From Narthecium ossifragum (lineage: Eukaryota; Streptophyta; Magnoliopsida; Dioscoreales; Nartheciaceae), in the NCBI GenBank assembly GCA_963920575.1, contig OY986969.1:18771288-18835287 (forward strand): DNA of 64,000 nucleotides. The letters run 5' to 3'. Positions 1 to 11,902 of the stretch are shown one piece after another. The notes under the pieces are model-generated. The model had not been told where the DNA came from. It ran no database searches and worked only from the letters and a program-made list of their open reading frames with translations. A program made the translations under genes and the position numbers. How positions within the stretch are numbered: position 1 is the first letter of the stretch; every line of letters begins with the position of its first letter.

Positions 1-819
1 CAATAGAGAAGAGATCGAGAGAGAGAAAGAGAAAAAAAAAACTGATAAAGGTTCTCCAAATCTCCCTCCCACGTGCAGCCAAGATTCCCTCTCTCAAAAG
101 GATCTCAAAGCTATATATAGGCTGCCTTGGGGTTCATGAGATATACTTGAACTCCTACATGAACTCCTACTTTTGACTAAGAGCATATCTTGTGGCAATT
201 TAAATCCAATTTGGACTAAAAAAAAATAAGAATTTGAGTAGGAAACAATCCTATTCTAACTTGGTTTGGATATCTTCAAATATGAAAGATGTCCAAACTA
301 ATAGGACTCATAGTACAAATTACTAGGGTTATAGTTCACTTATTCCTTTGAACACCCAAAATTGGTAAAGTAGGATAAGAATTCTTCCAATTTTCGGAAT
401 TATTTAATTGGCTAAAAAAAAGGAAAAGAAAGAGTAACGTAGGATGAGCATACATGAGTCTTACTAAAACTCTAATTCTTCCAATTTTCGAAATTTATGG
501 CGGAAACCAATGGACATAGAGTTTAAAACTAAATAGGACACTATAGTAAAAAAAAAAAGGAGTAACGTAGGATGAGCATACATACATGAGTCCTACTAAA
601 GCTCTAATTCTTCCAATTTTCGGAATTTATGGTTGAAACCAATCGACATAGAGTCCAAAACTAAATAGGACTCTAGAGTAAAAAAAAAAAAGAAAAAAAA
701 GAAGAAAATCCTACAACCTGAACATCACATGACATCATATTAGCCAAAACACGTCAAACTCTTCGAGCCCCGCGTGTTCAAATCATATAAGTTTCTCACG
801 CATGCCTCGAGGGGGCATC
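1..819 (+). mobile_element. 3' internal tail of a truncated-by-window gypsy LTR retrotransposon
   Basis: This AT-rich, non-coding stretch ends in a purine-rich run (GAGGGGGCATC, about 809-819) placed directly before a TGTTGACACC LTR start. That is the usual position of a polypurine tract before a 3' LTR. The body of the element must lie to the left, outside the window. No protein-coding similarity was recognised. It contains a 128-bp tandem duplication, listed separately. Confidence 0.6.
432..687. repeat. Tandem duplication, period 128 bp, two copies
   Basis: Copies begin with GAGTAACGTAGGATGAGCAT at 432 and 560 and end in poly(A) runs. A partial third relative (AATTCTTCCAATTTTCGGAA) lies just upstream near 381. 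The two copies differ by a few substitutions and small indels. Confidence 0.85.
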
Positions 820-2646
820 TGTTGACACCGATTTTAACTAAGGCTTAAATTCGTAATATTTACGAAATTGCCCTCACTCAAGCCTTAGATTTTTGCAAAG
901 GCTTGAAAACATTTAAACATGCCCAATTAAATTCAAAACATATTTAAAGTACTCTACACACGCTCTCCTGGGTGCCAGGAGAGCAAAGGGTATTTTGGTA
1001 ATTATCACCTCCAGGGGTATTTTGGGAATTCTGATGAAACAGACATACTGAGTTTGCAATCTACAACTCTTTCAATGGTCCTTAAATGGTTTTGATGGCC
1101 TCCTATATAAACATGCAGGTCTAAAATCATCTTTTCTTCAAAAGGGCATTTTGGTCATTTTCAATCCCCAGCGGGGTAGTGACTCAAAATGAACGTACAA
1201 ACTCATACATATCAGCCTTTTAAGTTCCCATCCACCTTAGGGGTACATCCGTCCACATACACGGACACTACATGAACAACAAGGCCAAAAGGGCATTTTT
1301 GTCATTTTACACCTTCATGGGTGTGAAGGTCCAAAACATAAACATCTTTCATGCTTTAGGGGCATTTCGGTCCAAAATAAATGCGATCGAAGGATATTTT
1401 GGTAATTTACACTCCGGCCCAGCTGGGGATATTTTAGTAAATTTTCTCAAATATGATATAAAATATTCAAAATTCAAACAAACATTCAAAATTTGGGCAA
1501 ATATATAAATTTTGGACAAATATTTGGAATTCAAACAAATACTTGAAATCCAAACAAACATTCGGACAAATGTTCAAAATTTTAACAGAAAGTTCAAAAT
1601 TCAAATGGAAATATTTCCAACTCCCCTCTCCTGGGAAGAAACTATGTTACTCCCAGATACGGAGTTCAAATTCAAAATAGAGAATATCTCTCCAACTCCA
1701 GATATCATCTCTTGGGAACAACTTACGATAAGATCTTGGGAACAAACACCCAGATCTGATCTCCCAAGTCTCAACCCCTCAACTTCTTAACACCCTGGAA
1801 ACAAACCCCTCAACTTCCTAACACCCTAGGAACAAATTCCTAACCCATTAATACCATGGGAACAAATTCATCAACCTCCTAACACCCTGGGAACAAATCC
1901 CTAACCCCTTAACACCCTAAGAACAAACTCCTAACACCCCAACACCTAGGCACGATTCTCTCAGCTCCCAGATACGGTGGGCCACTTTCAATTTCAAAGT
2001 CCCCGCTAGACTTCCCATCCCTCGCCTACAAAAAGAGAGGAGGGGAAAACAGCAGGGGAGGTTGGAAAAAAGAAAAGAAACGAGAGGTTGTCTGAGGTTT
2101 GAAGAGGTGAAGAGAGGTTGGCGGAGACCAGCTCTTGGAGATCCAGAGAAGCAGACACGTTGCTGGAGTCCCGAAGGCACATCAAGAGAGAGAGATCCTG
2201 AAAAGCCAAAGCTTGAAGAGCCCAAATAAAGAAGCCAGAAGCAAAGAGGTCGAAGACACAAAAGTTAAAGCTTCATCAACTTGGAGATCCTACAATTCCA
2301 AAGAATCCAAGGAGGAAGACAGAAGTAGATCCGTACTGGTAACAAAGGTGACGGTCGGAGGCTTCTCCTCCGCCCAATATCCTTCCTACTTCTTTCTTTT
2401 TTCCCTTTGTCAATTTTTTTTACTTTATATTAATGTAACGGGGCTTTAAGTCCCGGATTTGAAACCAGGGGTCTTCCCTTTGGGGATGTAAATGATGGGA
2501 AAATTTCAATCACAAATACATATGTGTGATGAAATTGAAACCCAGGAGTGTTGTTCCCACAATCACCCACCGATATAATTCAAACTTTTGTCACAATGAA
2601 ATCTGAAATCTCGTTCCCGCGAGACCTGAGTTTTTATTGTCGTACA
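820..2646 (+). mobile_element. 3' LTR, gypsy (Tat-type) family A
   Basis: It starts TGTTGACACCGATTTTAACT next to a polypurine tract and appears to end TTGTCGTACA at 2646. Both ends were set by comparison with the inverted relative at 15555-17745: shared start TGT(T/A)GACACC, shared TTTACGAAATTGCCC near the start, and shared GTGTTGTTCCCACAATC near the end. The body carries a degenerate periodic motif of the form GGNATTTTGGTAATTT. The right flank goes straight into LINE-like sequence. The left target-site copy lies outside the window, so no TSD can be tested. Confidence 0.7.
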
Positions 2647-2763
2647 GTATGCTTACCTAAAGATGCTGGTGGATTAGGGGTTAAATTTTTTTTCTGATTG
2701 GTAGAGAGCATCGACGCTTAAGCGTGCGGAGTAGTTTTTGAAGGAGAAGAAAATAGTGTAGAC
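2647..2763 (+). pseudogene. LINE reverse-transcriptase fragment, 5' part
   Basis: One frame reads VCLPKDAGGLGVK and then, through in-frame stops, LVESIDA and EEN. The PKDAGGLG block is typical of the region after the RT domain of plant L1-type LINEs. The fragment is cut by the hAT insertion at 2764 and resumes after 7600 in the same orientation. Two stops (TGA, TAA) interrupt it. It is a short relic with no function expected. Confidence 0.5.
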
Positions 2764-5700
2764 CATGGATTTCCATACCGGCCGGTACTGTGCGTACCGG
2801 CCGATATTTACTGGACCGGTGACTAACCGGGACGGTTTTCTCCCCCGGATCGGTCCAGGGGGAGACCGGCTGTGTATCGGCCGATACACATCCAAACCGG
2901 CCGGTACAGGGCGGTTTGGATGAATATCGACCGGTACAAACCGGTTTGATACAAAGAAGGGAAGGGTGAGGGAGAAGGAATGATGTCGGTGGGGATGCTG
3001 TCGGTGCCCTTGGTGGTGGCCGACCAGTGGGCCAACGGCACCGACTTTGCCCCCGCCACCACCACTTTTGTCGGTGGGGATGCTGTCGGTGGACTCGGTG
3101 CTCGATAGCTTCTTTCGCCGGTCGATTATAAGAGGGGGAGAAGAGAGGTGAAGGAGAGAAGGAAGCAGAGATCTCCTCCACCTCGGCTGAGGAAGAACAG
3201 CGAGGAGAGTGGAGAGGAGGATCGAGACTTACCTGGAGGTCCAAGACCGCTGCCATCTCCTCCACCGATCTACTCCACCGCGATCTCCTCCACCGCTGCC
3301 ATCTCCTCCACCGCGATCTCCTCCTCTCCACCACGCCTCCACCTCTGCGATCTCCGATCTCCTCTTCGATCTCCTCCTCTCCACCGGTCCTGGACCACCC
3401 AGGCGTCGAGGGAGGAAGGGCGTCGGCGTTGGCGTCGAGGGAGGAAGGGCGTCGGCGTTGGCGTTGGCGTCGAGCGGGGAGAGGCCCGGGCCGGCGTCGA
3501 GCGAGGAAGACCCCGAGTGAGGAAGAGGGTTTGTCTTTTAGACTAAACCCTGCTTACCGCCGGCTTATATAAAGATAAGCAATTTTATTAATTTACTTAT
3601 ACTTTAATGATTCAGTTATTAGTGTAGAATGTAGATTAAGTTAGAATAATTAAATTAATGATTTCAATTATTACCATTGACTACCAGTTATTAGTGTAGA
3701 ATATTTTGTTCATGAAATACTATATAAATATGAAGGTGTAGTTAAAGATGGCGCCGAAGCAGCGAGTGGATGACGTCGGATGGGAGCATGGGGAGATGAT
3801 TGATGGGAACAGAAGTCAATGGAAATGCAACTATTGTGGTATGATCGGAAAGGGAGGAGGGGTGAGTAGGCTAAAATTGCACGTAGCTGGTATAGGAGGA
3901 GACGTTAAGAAATGCCATCGAGTGCCTCAGGAGGTTAGGCGGCTACTTAGAGATGAAATCGAGGCAACAAAGGCGACGAAGAAGGCGGTCGAAAGACAAA
4001 GAAAAGAGATCGACAGACGAGGGTATGGGAGATGAGGTAGATGAAGATTTTATCACAGCGAGGAATGCCTCGCTAGAAGAACAGTGGGAGAGGGAGGAGA
4101 TTATGCGGCAAAGAGCACGATTTGGTGCTTCGCACTATGAGACTGGTTCTGGTGTTGGTGCTGGTTCTAGTTCACAACGCTTTGACGAATCAGCTATTGG
4201 AGCTGATTTCCCTCACCCAAACCTCAGCAGACAGAGATCTCTTCTCGGTATGTTTGGATCTCACAGGAGGGGTAGGAGGAGTACAGATGTAAGAGACAGG
4301 AGAAGCGTAGATGTTAGAGATATAGATCCAAATGCATTCTCCACTCAGGAGGCCAAACAAAAACGGATCGATGACTGGGATGGAAAGAAGAAGAGGGAAC
4401 TAGGCCGCAGCATATCTAGATTTTTTCATTTCAACCATATACCTCCATTCTCGGCTGCGAATACTTATTTTCGGGCTATCATCAGCACAATACAGAAGCA
4501 TGGCTCAGGGGTTGAGCCACCTACACCCAAAGACATAGGAGGCAAATATTTGGATGATGAGGTTGAGGTGATGCGCAAGTATGTAGGGACATTTAAGAGA
4601 CAATGGGATACTTATGGAGTGACGATGATGTGTGATAGCTGGACAGGTCCCACGAGACTGTCCATCATCAACTTCCTCGTCTACTGTAATAAAAAAATTG
4701 TGTTTCTGAAGTCCGTCGACGCCTCCAAATATTTTCACGATGCAAACTACATATATGGCCTGATGGAAAATGTACTAAATGACATTGGAGAACAATACAT
4801 CGTACAGGTAAACAATTACTTGTATATTAGTTTCGTCATTAGTTTTATTATGGGATTAACCAATTTCTATTCAATAATACAGATTGTTACTGACAATGGC
4901 GCAAACTTTAAGAAGGCAGGCGAGATGCTTATGGAGAGAAGAGGTCATTTATTCTGGACTCCTTGTGCGGCACACTGTATTAACCTGATATTTTGTGAAA
5001 TTGGGGAACTTGTTTTTGTGAAGAAAACCGTAGATAAAGCCCAACAAGTGTCCAGATTTATATACAACTCGATCTATCTGCATGCCACAATGAAAAAGTA
5101 TACTGAAGGAGACCTTATACGGCCTACTTCCACCAGGTTTGGGACTAATTTTATCGCACTTCAGTCTATGCAACAGAGGAAGAATGGATTGAAGTCGTTT
5201 TTTGCATCCAATGATTGGGCGACTACCAAACATGCTAAAACAAGCGAGGGGAAACGGGTTGAGAACATAGTCATGGCGGGCAGATTCTGGGACTATGTTT
5301 AAGAAATTATCAAATCTGTAGAGCCCTTGTATTGTGTTCTACGCATGGTCGATGGCGAGTCTAAGCCTCAAATGGGCACCATCTATCACGCGATACAGAT
5401 GGTAAAAGGTGAGATACAGAAGGCGACAACGCGACTTTCTAGTAAAATATTGGAGATCATTAATCACCGATGGGACACACAGATGGGCAAAGACATGCAC
5501 TTAGCTGGTACGTCTGAATCATCTGATAACTTTAGTTTGTTTATTATTACGTTATAAACATTGACCAATCTTGTTCTCTATAGGTTACTATCTCAATCCG
5601 GGTTTACACTACCGTTATAATGTGGGTATGCGACATGATTTACTGCGAGCATTGCGGACGTGTATCCTTAAACTAGAGCCTGACGCTCATTGTGCCTCTC

Positions 5701-7592
5701 TTGCGATTAATGAGGTAAGCACCGCTTACCTTATTTTTTGTCCATATCTAAACTAAACCTACTCCAATGAAAGTAAGTATTAATATTTGATGTGGGTATG
5801 GGCAGGGAAGTTTGTTCCGAGAAGCTACTGGATCCTTTGGGGAAGCTGCGGCAATCAATGGGCGTCATACCACTGATGCCGGTGAGCTTGCGCTTGAATC
5901 TATTGGTTGAATAATGTGATATAACTAAACCTAACCGAGCTGTTGTTTCTTGTCACAGCTGAGTGGTGGGTGCAATACGGAGACACAGCACCAAACTTAC
6001 GAAAACTAGCGATTCGCATCCTCTCACAAACCACCTCATCGAGCGGATGCGAACGCAACTGGTCTACCTTCGCACTCATCCACACCAAAGTGCGAAATCG
6101 TTTATCACATGCTCGTCTGGAGAAGATGGTGTATGTACACTACAACATGAGGCTTAGAATGAGACACATAAGCACTGATTTGGCAAAAGACATGGGAGAG
6201 GTCGACATTCTAGACACCGGCTTTGTTGATGATGACTCGGATCCTATCAACGACTGGCTGCGGAGTACAGATGACCAGCCGGGCCCAGAGCTTGATGAGC
6301 CAGGTGACCCATCGCGTCCTTATGGCTTCATTTCTCAGGAGTTGGGACTGGAGGACGATCAGGCTTGGAGCAACAAACATGTGGGTCGTCCTGTTGATGA
6401 TTGGCGTCCTGCAGTATCACAGAGAGTTGCTGAGAGTTCAGGTAGACCACATGGTACACAAAGTGAGCGGCGATATGAGGATGATGACAGGGAGTTTGCG
6501 AGCCTCATGCAGGGACGGGCTGGCGCTGCTAGTTCTCATTCGCCTGCAGTTGCAAGACGGCGACCCCGAAGCCCCACTGATATTGTAGATGATGAGACTA
6601 CTGATAGCAAGTCATCGTCTTCAGAAAAGAGAGGCAGTGGGGGTGATGACGGGGCCAGGGCCGGAGGAGGAGAGACATTTGTCCCTGCGACACAGTCCCA
6701 GAAGGATATATTATTTACTGAGGAGCAGTGTTTTGACCATGCTACGTAGGATACTAATCATGGCGCAAGACAACCAGGGGTGTATTCAAGAAAGGGAAAG
6801 AAGGGTAGCACAAGTGGGGGGACTCAGCATGACTACACTGCCATGCGTGATGGACTTGCAGACATAGATGCAGAGATCAGTTCATCTTCGTCAGCTCCTT
6901 CATACCAGCACGACAGTTATGCCACGTCGCAGTATTCTAGTCACATCGGCCAACCTCAATGGCCACAAGATACTCTGCAGATGACTGGATCATCTACTTC
7001 ATATGGCAGTGACAGATATTCGTATGGTGATCCTGGTACAAACCAGCCATATCAACCGCAGAGGGTTGATGTGATGCCCATATCAGATCATCATATTGTT
7101 ATTGATTTCGAGCGTGATGCGGCAGAGTACCAGTCGCTTATCAGAGAGTTTGATGCCTATTATTCTCCCTATATGACTTTCCCTCAATATATACAGCACT
7201 TAAGTTCCACTAGGAACATTTACCTTAGACCACCGAATGACCAATTATGGTTAGTCTGAGAGAGAACTTAGTGTGTACTCATATGAGAGATGTATTGAGT
7301 TATTGCTTATTTTTCATGTATTGTATTATACTACTTTGGTATGTTGTCACTCGTGTTTTCATATAAAAAATGATATTTGCCCTAGACAACTAAGTGAATA
7401 TCAACTTTAATTGTTAATTACATTAGTTAACTTCAATGTATTTCAAATCAAATAAGAAACAAATGAAAACGCCCTAGACATGCCAAACCTGCCGGTTTGC
7501 CGGCATACCGGGCCGGTACGCCCCGTACCGGTGGTACATACCGGACCGGCACGTGACCGGAACGGGGCGTACCGCCGGTATGGAAATCCTTG
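2764..7592 (+). mobile_element. hAT-superfamily DNA transposon, 4.83 kb, with 8-bp target duplication
   Basis: The left end is CATGGATTTCCATACCGGCC. The reverse complement of the right end is CAAGGATTTCCATACCGGCG, an imperfect terminal inverted repeat. Both ends are flanked by the same 8 bp, GTGTAGAC (2756-2763 and 7593-7600), the TSD length of hAT elements. Subterminal regions (2764-2945 and 7490-7592) are crowded with ACCGG/CCGGTAC motifs, plausible transposase binding sites. The interior encodes a BED-finger/hAT transposase relic on the plus strand. The insertion splits a LINE relic. Confidence 0.95.
3748..7259 (+). pseudogene. hAT transposase (BED finger, DUF659-like, hAT dimerisation), inactivated
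   Basis: The ATG at 3748 opens a BED zinc finger (WKCNYCG ... KLHVAG ... KKC, residues about 25-60). A one-base frame shift near 4000-4020 moves the reading to the next frame, which carries the DUF659-like catalytic region (VTDNGANFKKAG; PCAAHCINL). Introns predicted from clean GT-AG borders are 4808-4882, 5508-5583, 5715-5805 and 5882-5958; joined exons read HLAGYYLNPG and AEWWVQYGD. The C-terminal dimerisation domain (SGCERNWSTFALIHTK, about 6040-6095) is well kept. TAA at 5300-5302 and TAG at 6747-6749 interrupt otherwise continuous reading and sit where CAA and CAG would fit. A Ser/Tyr/Gln-rich tail runs to 7259. Two stops and a shift make autonomous function unlikely, but the gene is structurally nearly complete, suggesting fairly recent activity. 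Confidence 0.9.
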
Positions 7593-7600
7593 GTGTAGAC

Positions 7601-8985
7601 TGAGTTAGCTGAGGTTAAATTTGGTTGGACTGGGAGGCTACCCTCTTGCACTAACCAGGGATCTAGTCACTGGAAGTTGGTGTGTAAAGTAGTTGATGAT
7701 CTACGGTTGGGACTGAAGTGGACTCCGGGCTTCAATAGCTGTGTGAATGTGTTGAAGGAACATTGGGTGTTGGATGAGGCCTTAACTTGGAAACCTTCCT
7801 TATTTTGTGGTGAGATTGCTGGGAATTTATTGGTGAAGGATCTAGTGACAGAGGTAGGGTGGAATAGGGCCAGGTTGGAGGAGGTTTTTCATCCAGATTT
7901 AGTTGCTGCTATCGTTGCTTTGGAGGCCCCTAGTCCTGGTAAGATGGATGAAGCTAGATGGGAGTATAGTAAGGAAGGGTATGTGATTCCTTCCTCTGCT
8001 TATAATCTTCTCTTTCTAAGATGTCGATCTTCTTGGGCCTTTGATGATGGTCTGATTTGGAATAATCTTTGGCCTATGCCAGTTGGACCTAAAATTAAGC
8101 AGTTTTATGGTGGGCTTTGAAAGGTAAGATGCATATACTTGACTCATTATGGAATATTGGTCTCTCCTCTGATAGATTGTGCCCGAAATGTCACTGTTGT
8201 TTGGAAACTGTTAGCCATGCTCTATTTAAGTGTCAATATGTCAAGGATATATATCATTGACCTGCTTCATTTTGAGCTTGGAGTGGTGGACTGTGATTGG
8301 GGAATGGATCATTTGATTGGTATGATCTCTAGATCTTCTACCCAACCTGGAGTTTTACAGTTGAAAGCTTTTCTTAGTTATGGGTTTTCGTTAGCAAGGA
8401 AAGAGAGGAATAGATTGCTCTTTGATGGGAAGTTTGATGGCCCTGTTATTGTTGCTAGGAGGGCCGAGAGACTTGCACAAGGATTTCTGCGGGGAAGTGG
8501 CAAACAAGTTTTTGCACAAGCTAGTCTTGTTGGAGTGGATACATGGGTAGTTCAAGTTGATGCTTCAGTAGACTGCAATTCCTCCTGCGTTGTGGTGGCT
8601 AGTGTAGGAAAGCACAAGGATGGTAGGTTGGCTTGGGTTCAAGGGGAGTGTGTCTCAGTGACCAGTGTGATGGTTGCGGAGTTCGTAGCTATCTTGAAGG
8701 CTCTCCAGTGGTTCAGAGGCATGCAGCATAGGAAGATTGTAATCGAGTCGGATGCCCTTCATGTGGTCAATATACTTAATGGGTTCAAAGGGTGGTCAGG
8801 AGGGTGTGAGTAATTTGCTTAGCATATTTGGAAATTGTTGTTGGATTTTGAATCAGTGCTTTTCTTGTACATTCTTAGGAATGCTAATGTTGATGCTGAC
8901 CATGTAGCTAGATGGTGTAGAGTGAACAGCTCTAATTTTGGTTGGAGTCTGGAGGATGGGCAAGCTGCCTTATCCCAAGTCCTGT
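7601..8985 (+). pseudogene. LINE relic, 3' part: zinc-binding RT tail and RNase H
   Basis: Continuing the LINE split by the hAT, two open stretches (7677-8120 and 8139-8813) carry the RT zinc-binding region (FDDGLIWNNLWPMPVGPKIK, followed in another frame by a Cys-rich CPKCHCCLE block). A plant LINE-type RNase H domain follows: VQVDASVD, then MVAEFVAILKAL, then VIESDALHVVNIL, supplying the expected D-E-D acidic residues. The final helix (NANVDADHVARW) is found after a stop near 8880-8920. Several frame changes and stops show it is dead. No poly(A) tail or TSD was identified. Confidence 0.75.
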
Positions 8986-9650
8986 AAATAACACTTAAGC
9001 CAGTGGGGTCAATTCATCAAAAAACCAAAGCAGCGTCTTCTTATCTTTGTTATCAACCAAACTGAACGTCGGTGCTAGATCAAATTTGAGACTCAAGAGC
9101 AACTCGACGTCATAAAGCTTGAACTTTATAATGTCCTCCGTTACTGTATCTTGCCATTAGGTTCAGTGGTTGGAGTTAACATGGTATTAGAGGAGCCTGG
9201 TTAGAGAACTGTCATAGCCCCGATCCAGATGGGTGATGTTCTAGGATACCTAGCGTATTTCCTATGCTCACATTCGTTTGTTTAACTAATTGCTTTGTGG
9301 ATTATGTTTGTAAACAATCATACATCAAAAGAATCATATTTGCAGGAATTCTTTCCTAGATATTGCTTTAGGTATCTATTAAGTTGAATGCTGTGGATTA
9401 TAATGTCCACCGTTACTGTATCTTAATTTGTTGTCTCTTAGGGGTATTTAGGTGATATAAGAATTTCTTTCTTAAATCACACCTCTTATGCTCTGCTACC
9501 ATGAGAGATGATTAGAGATAGATAGATGTCAACTCAACACTATGTTATGAGCAATCAATCGATATGTGCATGTATGTATGACCAACCCATGACCACCATC
9601 GGGTACTACCAATTGAGCTACTCAAGGGCTGTTCATAAAATATTCTTTGG
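8986..9650. other. Unassigned intergenic sequence
   Basis: No gene, clear repeat or terminal motif was recognised. It may include the LINE 3' untranslated tail and the left part of the decayed CACTA region. The phrase GTTACTGTATCTT occurs twice (about 9142 and 9413), a weak local repeat. Confidence 0.4.
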
Positions 9651-10053
9651 TACCCTTAGTTTGGGTAAAATTTTAAATAAAACCTTCAACTTTAAAAAGT
9701 TGCAAATAAAGCCATGGTATTATAAATTTGTCCCAATTTCAGTCTGGAAGGGGACAATCTCAATGGACTTGACGGAAATTGGTCATGTGACGTCACCTGA
9801 TTAGGCCTTATTGACAACTTTTTCACAACTGAGGGTCTTATTTGAAATTTGATATAAATTTACTAAGTATATTTTGTCCTTAAAATATATGAGAGAAAGG
9901 GGTCACGTGATATCACATGATCCATTTTCCATAAGACAAGTTGAGGGCGTCGCCTAAAGGTCTAAATTGAAACATATTGATAACGTGAGGGTGTCATTTG
10001 CAACTTTTTAAATTTGAGGAAATTATTTGGAACTTGACGCAAACTACATGGTA
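9651..10053. mobile_element. MITE, about 403 bp, with long imperfect terminal inverted repeats
   Basis: The left end TACCCTTAGTTTGGGT pairs with the reverse complement of the right end TACCATGTAGTTTGCGTC. The similarity continues inward for about 60 bp, including a shared AAAAAGTTGCAAATRA block in inverted orientation. No open reading frame is present. The long inverted repeats suggest a Mutator-like non-autonomous element, but no 9-bp TSD was found, so the superfamily is uncertain. Confidence 0.65.
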
Positions 10054-10209
10054 GTGATCGCTTGCAAATGCATCGTTAAATCAAAGACACATAGAAACAA
10101 GGATGGAAGTTCAATTAGTGCTATTGCAAGTAGCAAGATAGTAAGTTCATAATTGATACTTATCCTGGTTTATTCATGCCAAAGATATATTCATCCTACT
10201 CTTTAACCT

Positions 10210-10600
10210 TTATTGATACTATTCATACTCATGAGCATTATGGGTGGAGCTAGAGGAGCGAATGTCGCAGTGCCCCGAAGCTACAATCTCGATCGAAGAA
10301 GATATTGGTTGGAGCAACGATGACATCTATTCTGAGGTGTTTGGGCGAGAGCGTCATGGTCGTGTTCATGGTGTTGGACCTAGTCCCACTCCATCACAAA
10401 AGCGCACATCAGTTCAACGAGGACTACAAGGCTTGAGAATGACTTCTGAGCATAAAGCCAATTGAAGTGATGAAGTGCAACTCCTTTGTCAGAAGGTTGG
10501 TTCACTTGAGACACATCTAAAAGAAAAGGATGTGCAAATAAATGAAAACGTAGCTGGGTTAGAAGCTAGCTCAAGTTAAGAGCTTTCTTGAAACACTCCA
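10210..10600 (+). pseudogene. CACTA (En/Spm) Transposase_24-like fragment
   Basis: The frame through 10244-10465 reads DDIYSEVFGRERHGRVHGVG, resembling the conserved block near the C-terminus of plant En/Spm-associated proteins (a xVxGxxHxGRVRGxG pattern followed by TPSQ). After a TGA at 10463-10465 (where CGA would fit) the frame continues with a coiled-coil-like stretch, LLCQKVGSLETHLKEKDVQ. It is the only coding trace in the region 10054-11897. The surrounding sequence is decayed, and the fragment fits the CACTA terminus at 15419. Confidence 0.6.
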
Positions 10601-11897
10601 ATCAAGACAGGTATTATTATTAACTTATTATAGCTTATTGTTGATGGTTGGTTAAGAGTGTACATATCACATCTTGCAACTTGCTCATGCTCATCTATTT
10701 TCATTCACGAGTATTTTCTTGGGATTCTATTTCTGTTGGAAGCATAAAAAATTAGGATAGTTAGTATAAAATGTCTGTCACCATAAGCTTGCTTAATACT
10801 GCTCTTTAGCTCCTGAACTGCTTCATGTTCCATTGCCTTCCTACATAAGATAATATATGTTTTTGCAGCTTATTGAGCATTAAGTTGTGTTGTGTTTGAA
10901 AAAAGTGTGTGTGTTTGTTTGTTTGAATGTAATTGGGCTTGTGGAGTTAGAAGTCATAGTGAGCCTAAAAATGGTGATTGTTATAGGCATTAGTGAGCTT
11001 TCTTCTTACTTTGGACTGAAACCGTGGTGTATGAGATTATATGAACATCGACAACCAACAAATTAACTGTGAATATGATGAGAAACTAAGTCCACGACAG
11101 GGATATGTTTTCTAATCACCCCCCTAGTTAGTGGAAAACAGCTGAAAGCTTTGAAATTAATTACTTGTGCTTGGAACTATGTAAATTCAGCATTGTTTTG
11201 CTTTTGATGGTCGAGTCTGAGATGAGCTTTTTTTTATGGAGGGCACGTGTCATAACAAGCATTATGTTTCATAAATGTTTCATATTTGGTTGTCTGGTCT
11301 CAAGTATGTTGCATATCACACAATGTTTAGGTCATTATTAGTATGATTTGCCATCTTCTTACTAAAACTTTCAATACTTCCTCAGTACTTGAAGCTTGAG
11401 TACTTCTCTTATTCCCTTTTCAATTTTGCCCAATGGTTGTGCTTAAGTACCCTATTGAATAAAGTAGTGGAGGCATGTTGTGTAACTCTTTACGTTGTAA
11501 AGTATAAGCTAGAGGGATGGACTGAGACACAGTTCCATTTTGGAGGTTTATATCCCTGCATTACTATTGTTTGGTAATAAAATATTGTGAGCTAGAAATA
11601 GTCTAAGGCTATGATCTCATGTAGGGATGCATTTTGACATGGTTGGTCCTTTAATATCAAAGATGGTACTTTGACTTAGCAGTACTGTGTGTCATGGATT
11701 CTTTCCTCAATTTTTTACATAGTCAAAACTAATTGTTTGTATTAATTTTTCTGCATAGGTACATGATTCAACAAGTCCAGAATTTAACTTACGCTCCTCA
11801 ATATTGAGTCATGATCCCGCATCCACCAAGGACGGTATGTACAATGTAGCTTTTAGAGACCAAATCTTAATGTAATTAGATATCTATTTTGTGGTGA
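10601..11897. other. Decayed transposon interior, no gene recognised
   Basis: This AT-rich sequence has only short, unconvincing reading frames. Its position between the Transposase_24-like fragment and the CACTA subterminal repeats suggests CACTA interior, but no direct motif proves it. Confidence 0.35.
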
Positions 11898-11902
11898 TAA
11901 TT

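Noticed and set aside
2681..3334. 217-codon open frame on the minus strand
   Set aside because: It lies in the hAT subterminal and leader region, is Arg/Ser/Pro-rich by composition, opposes the transposase and has no domain motif.
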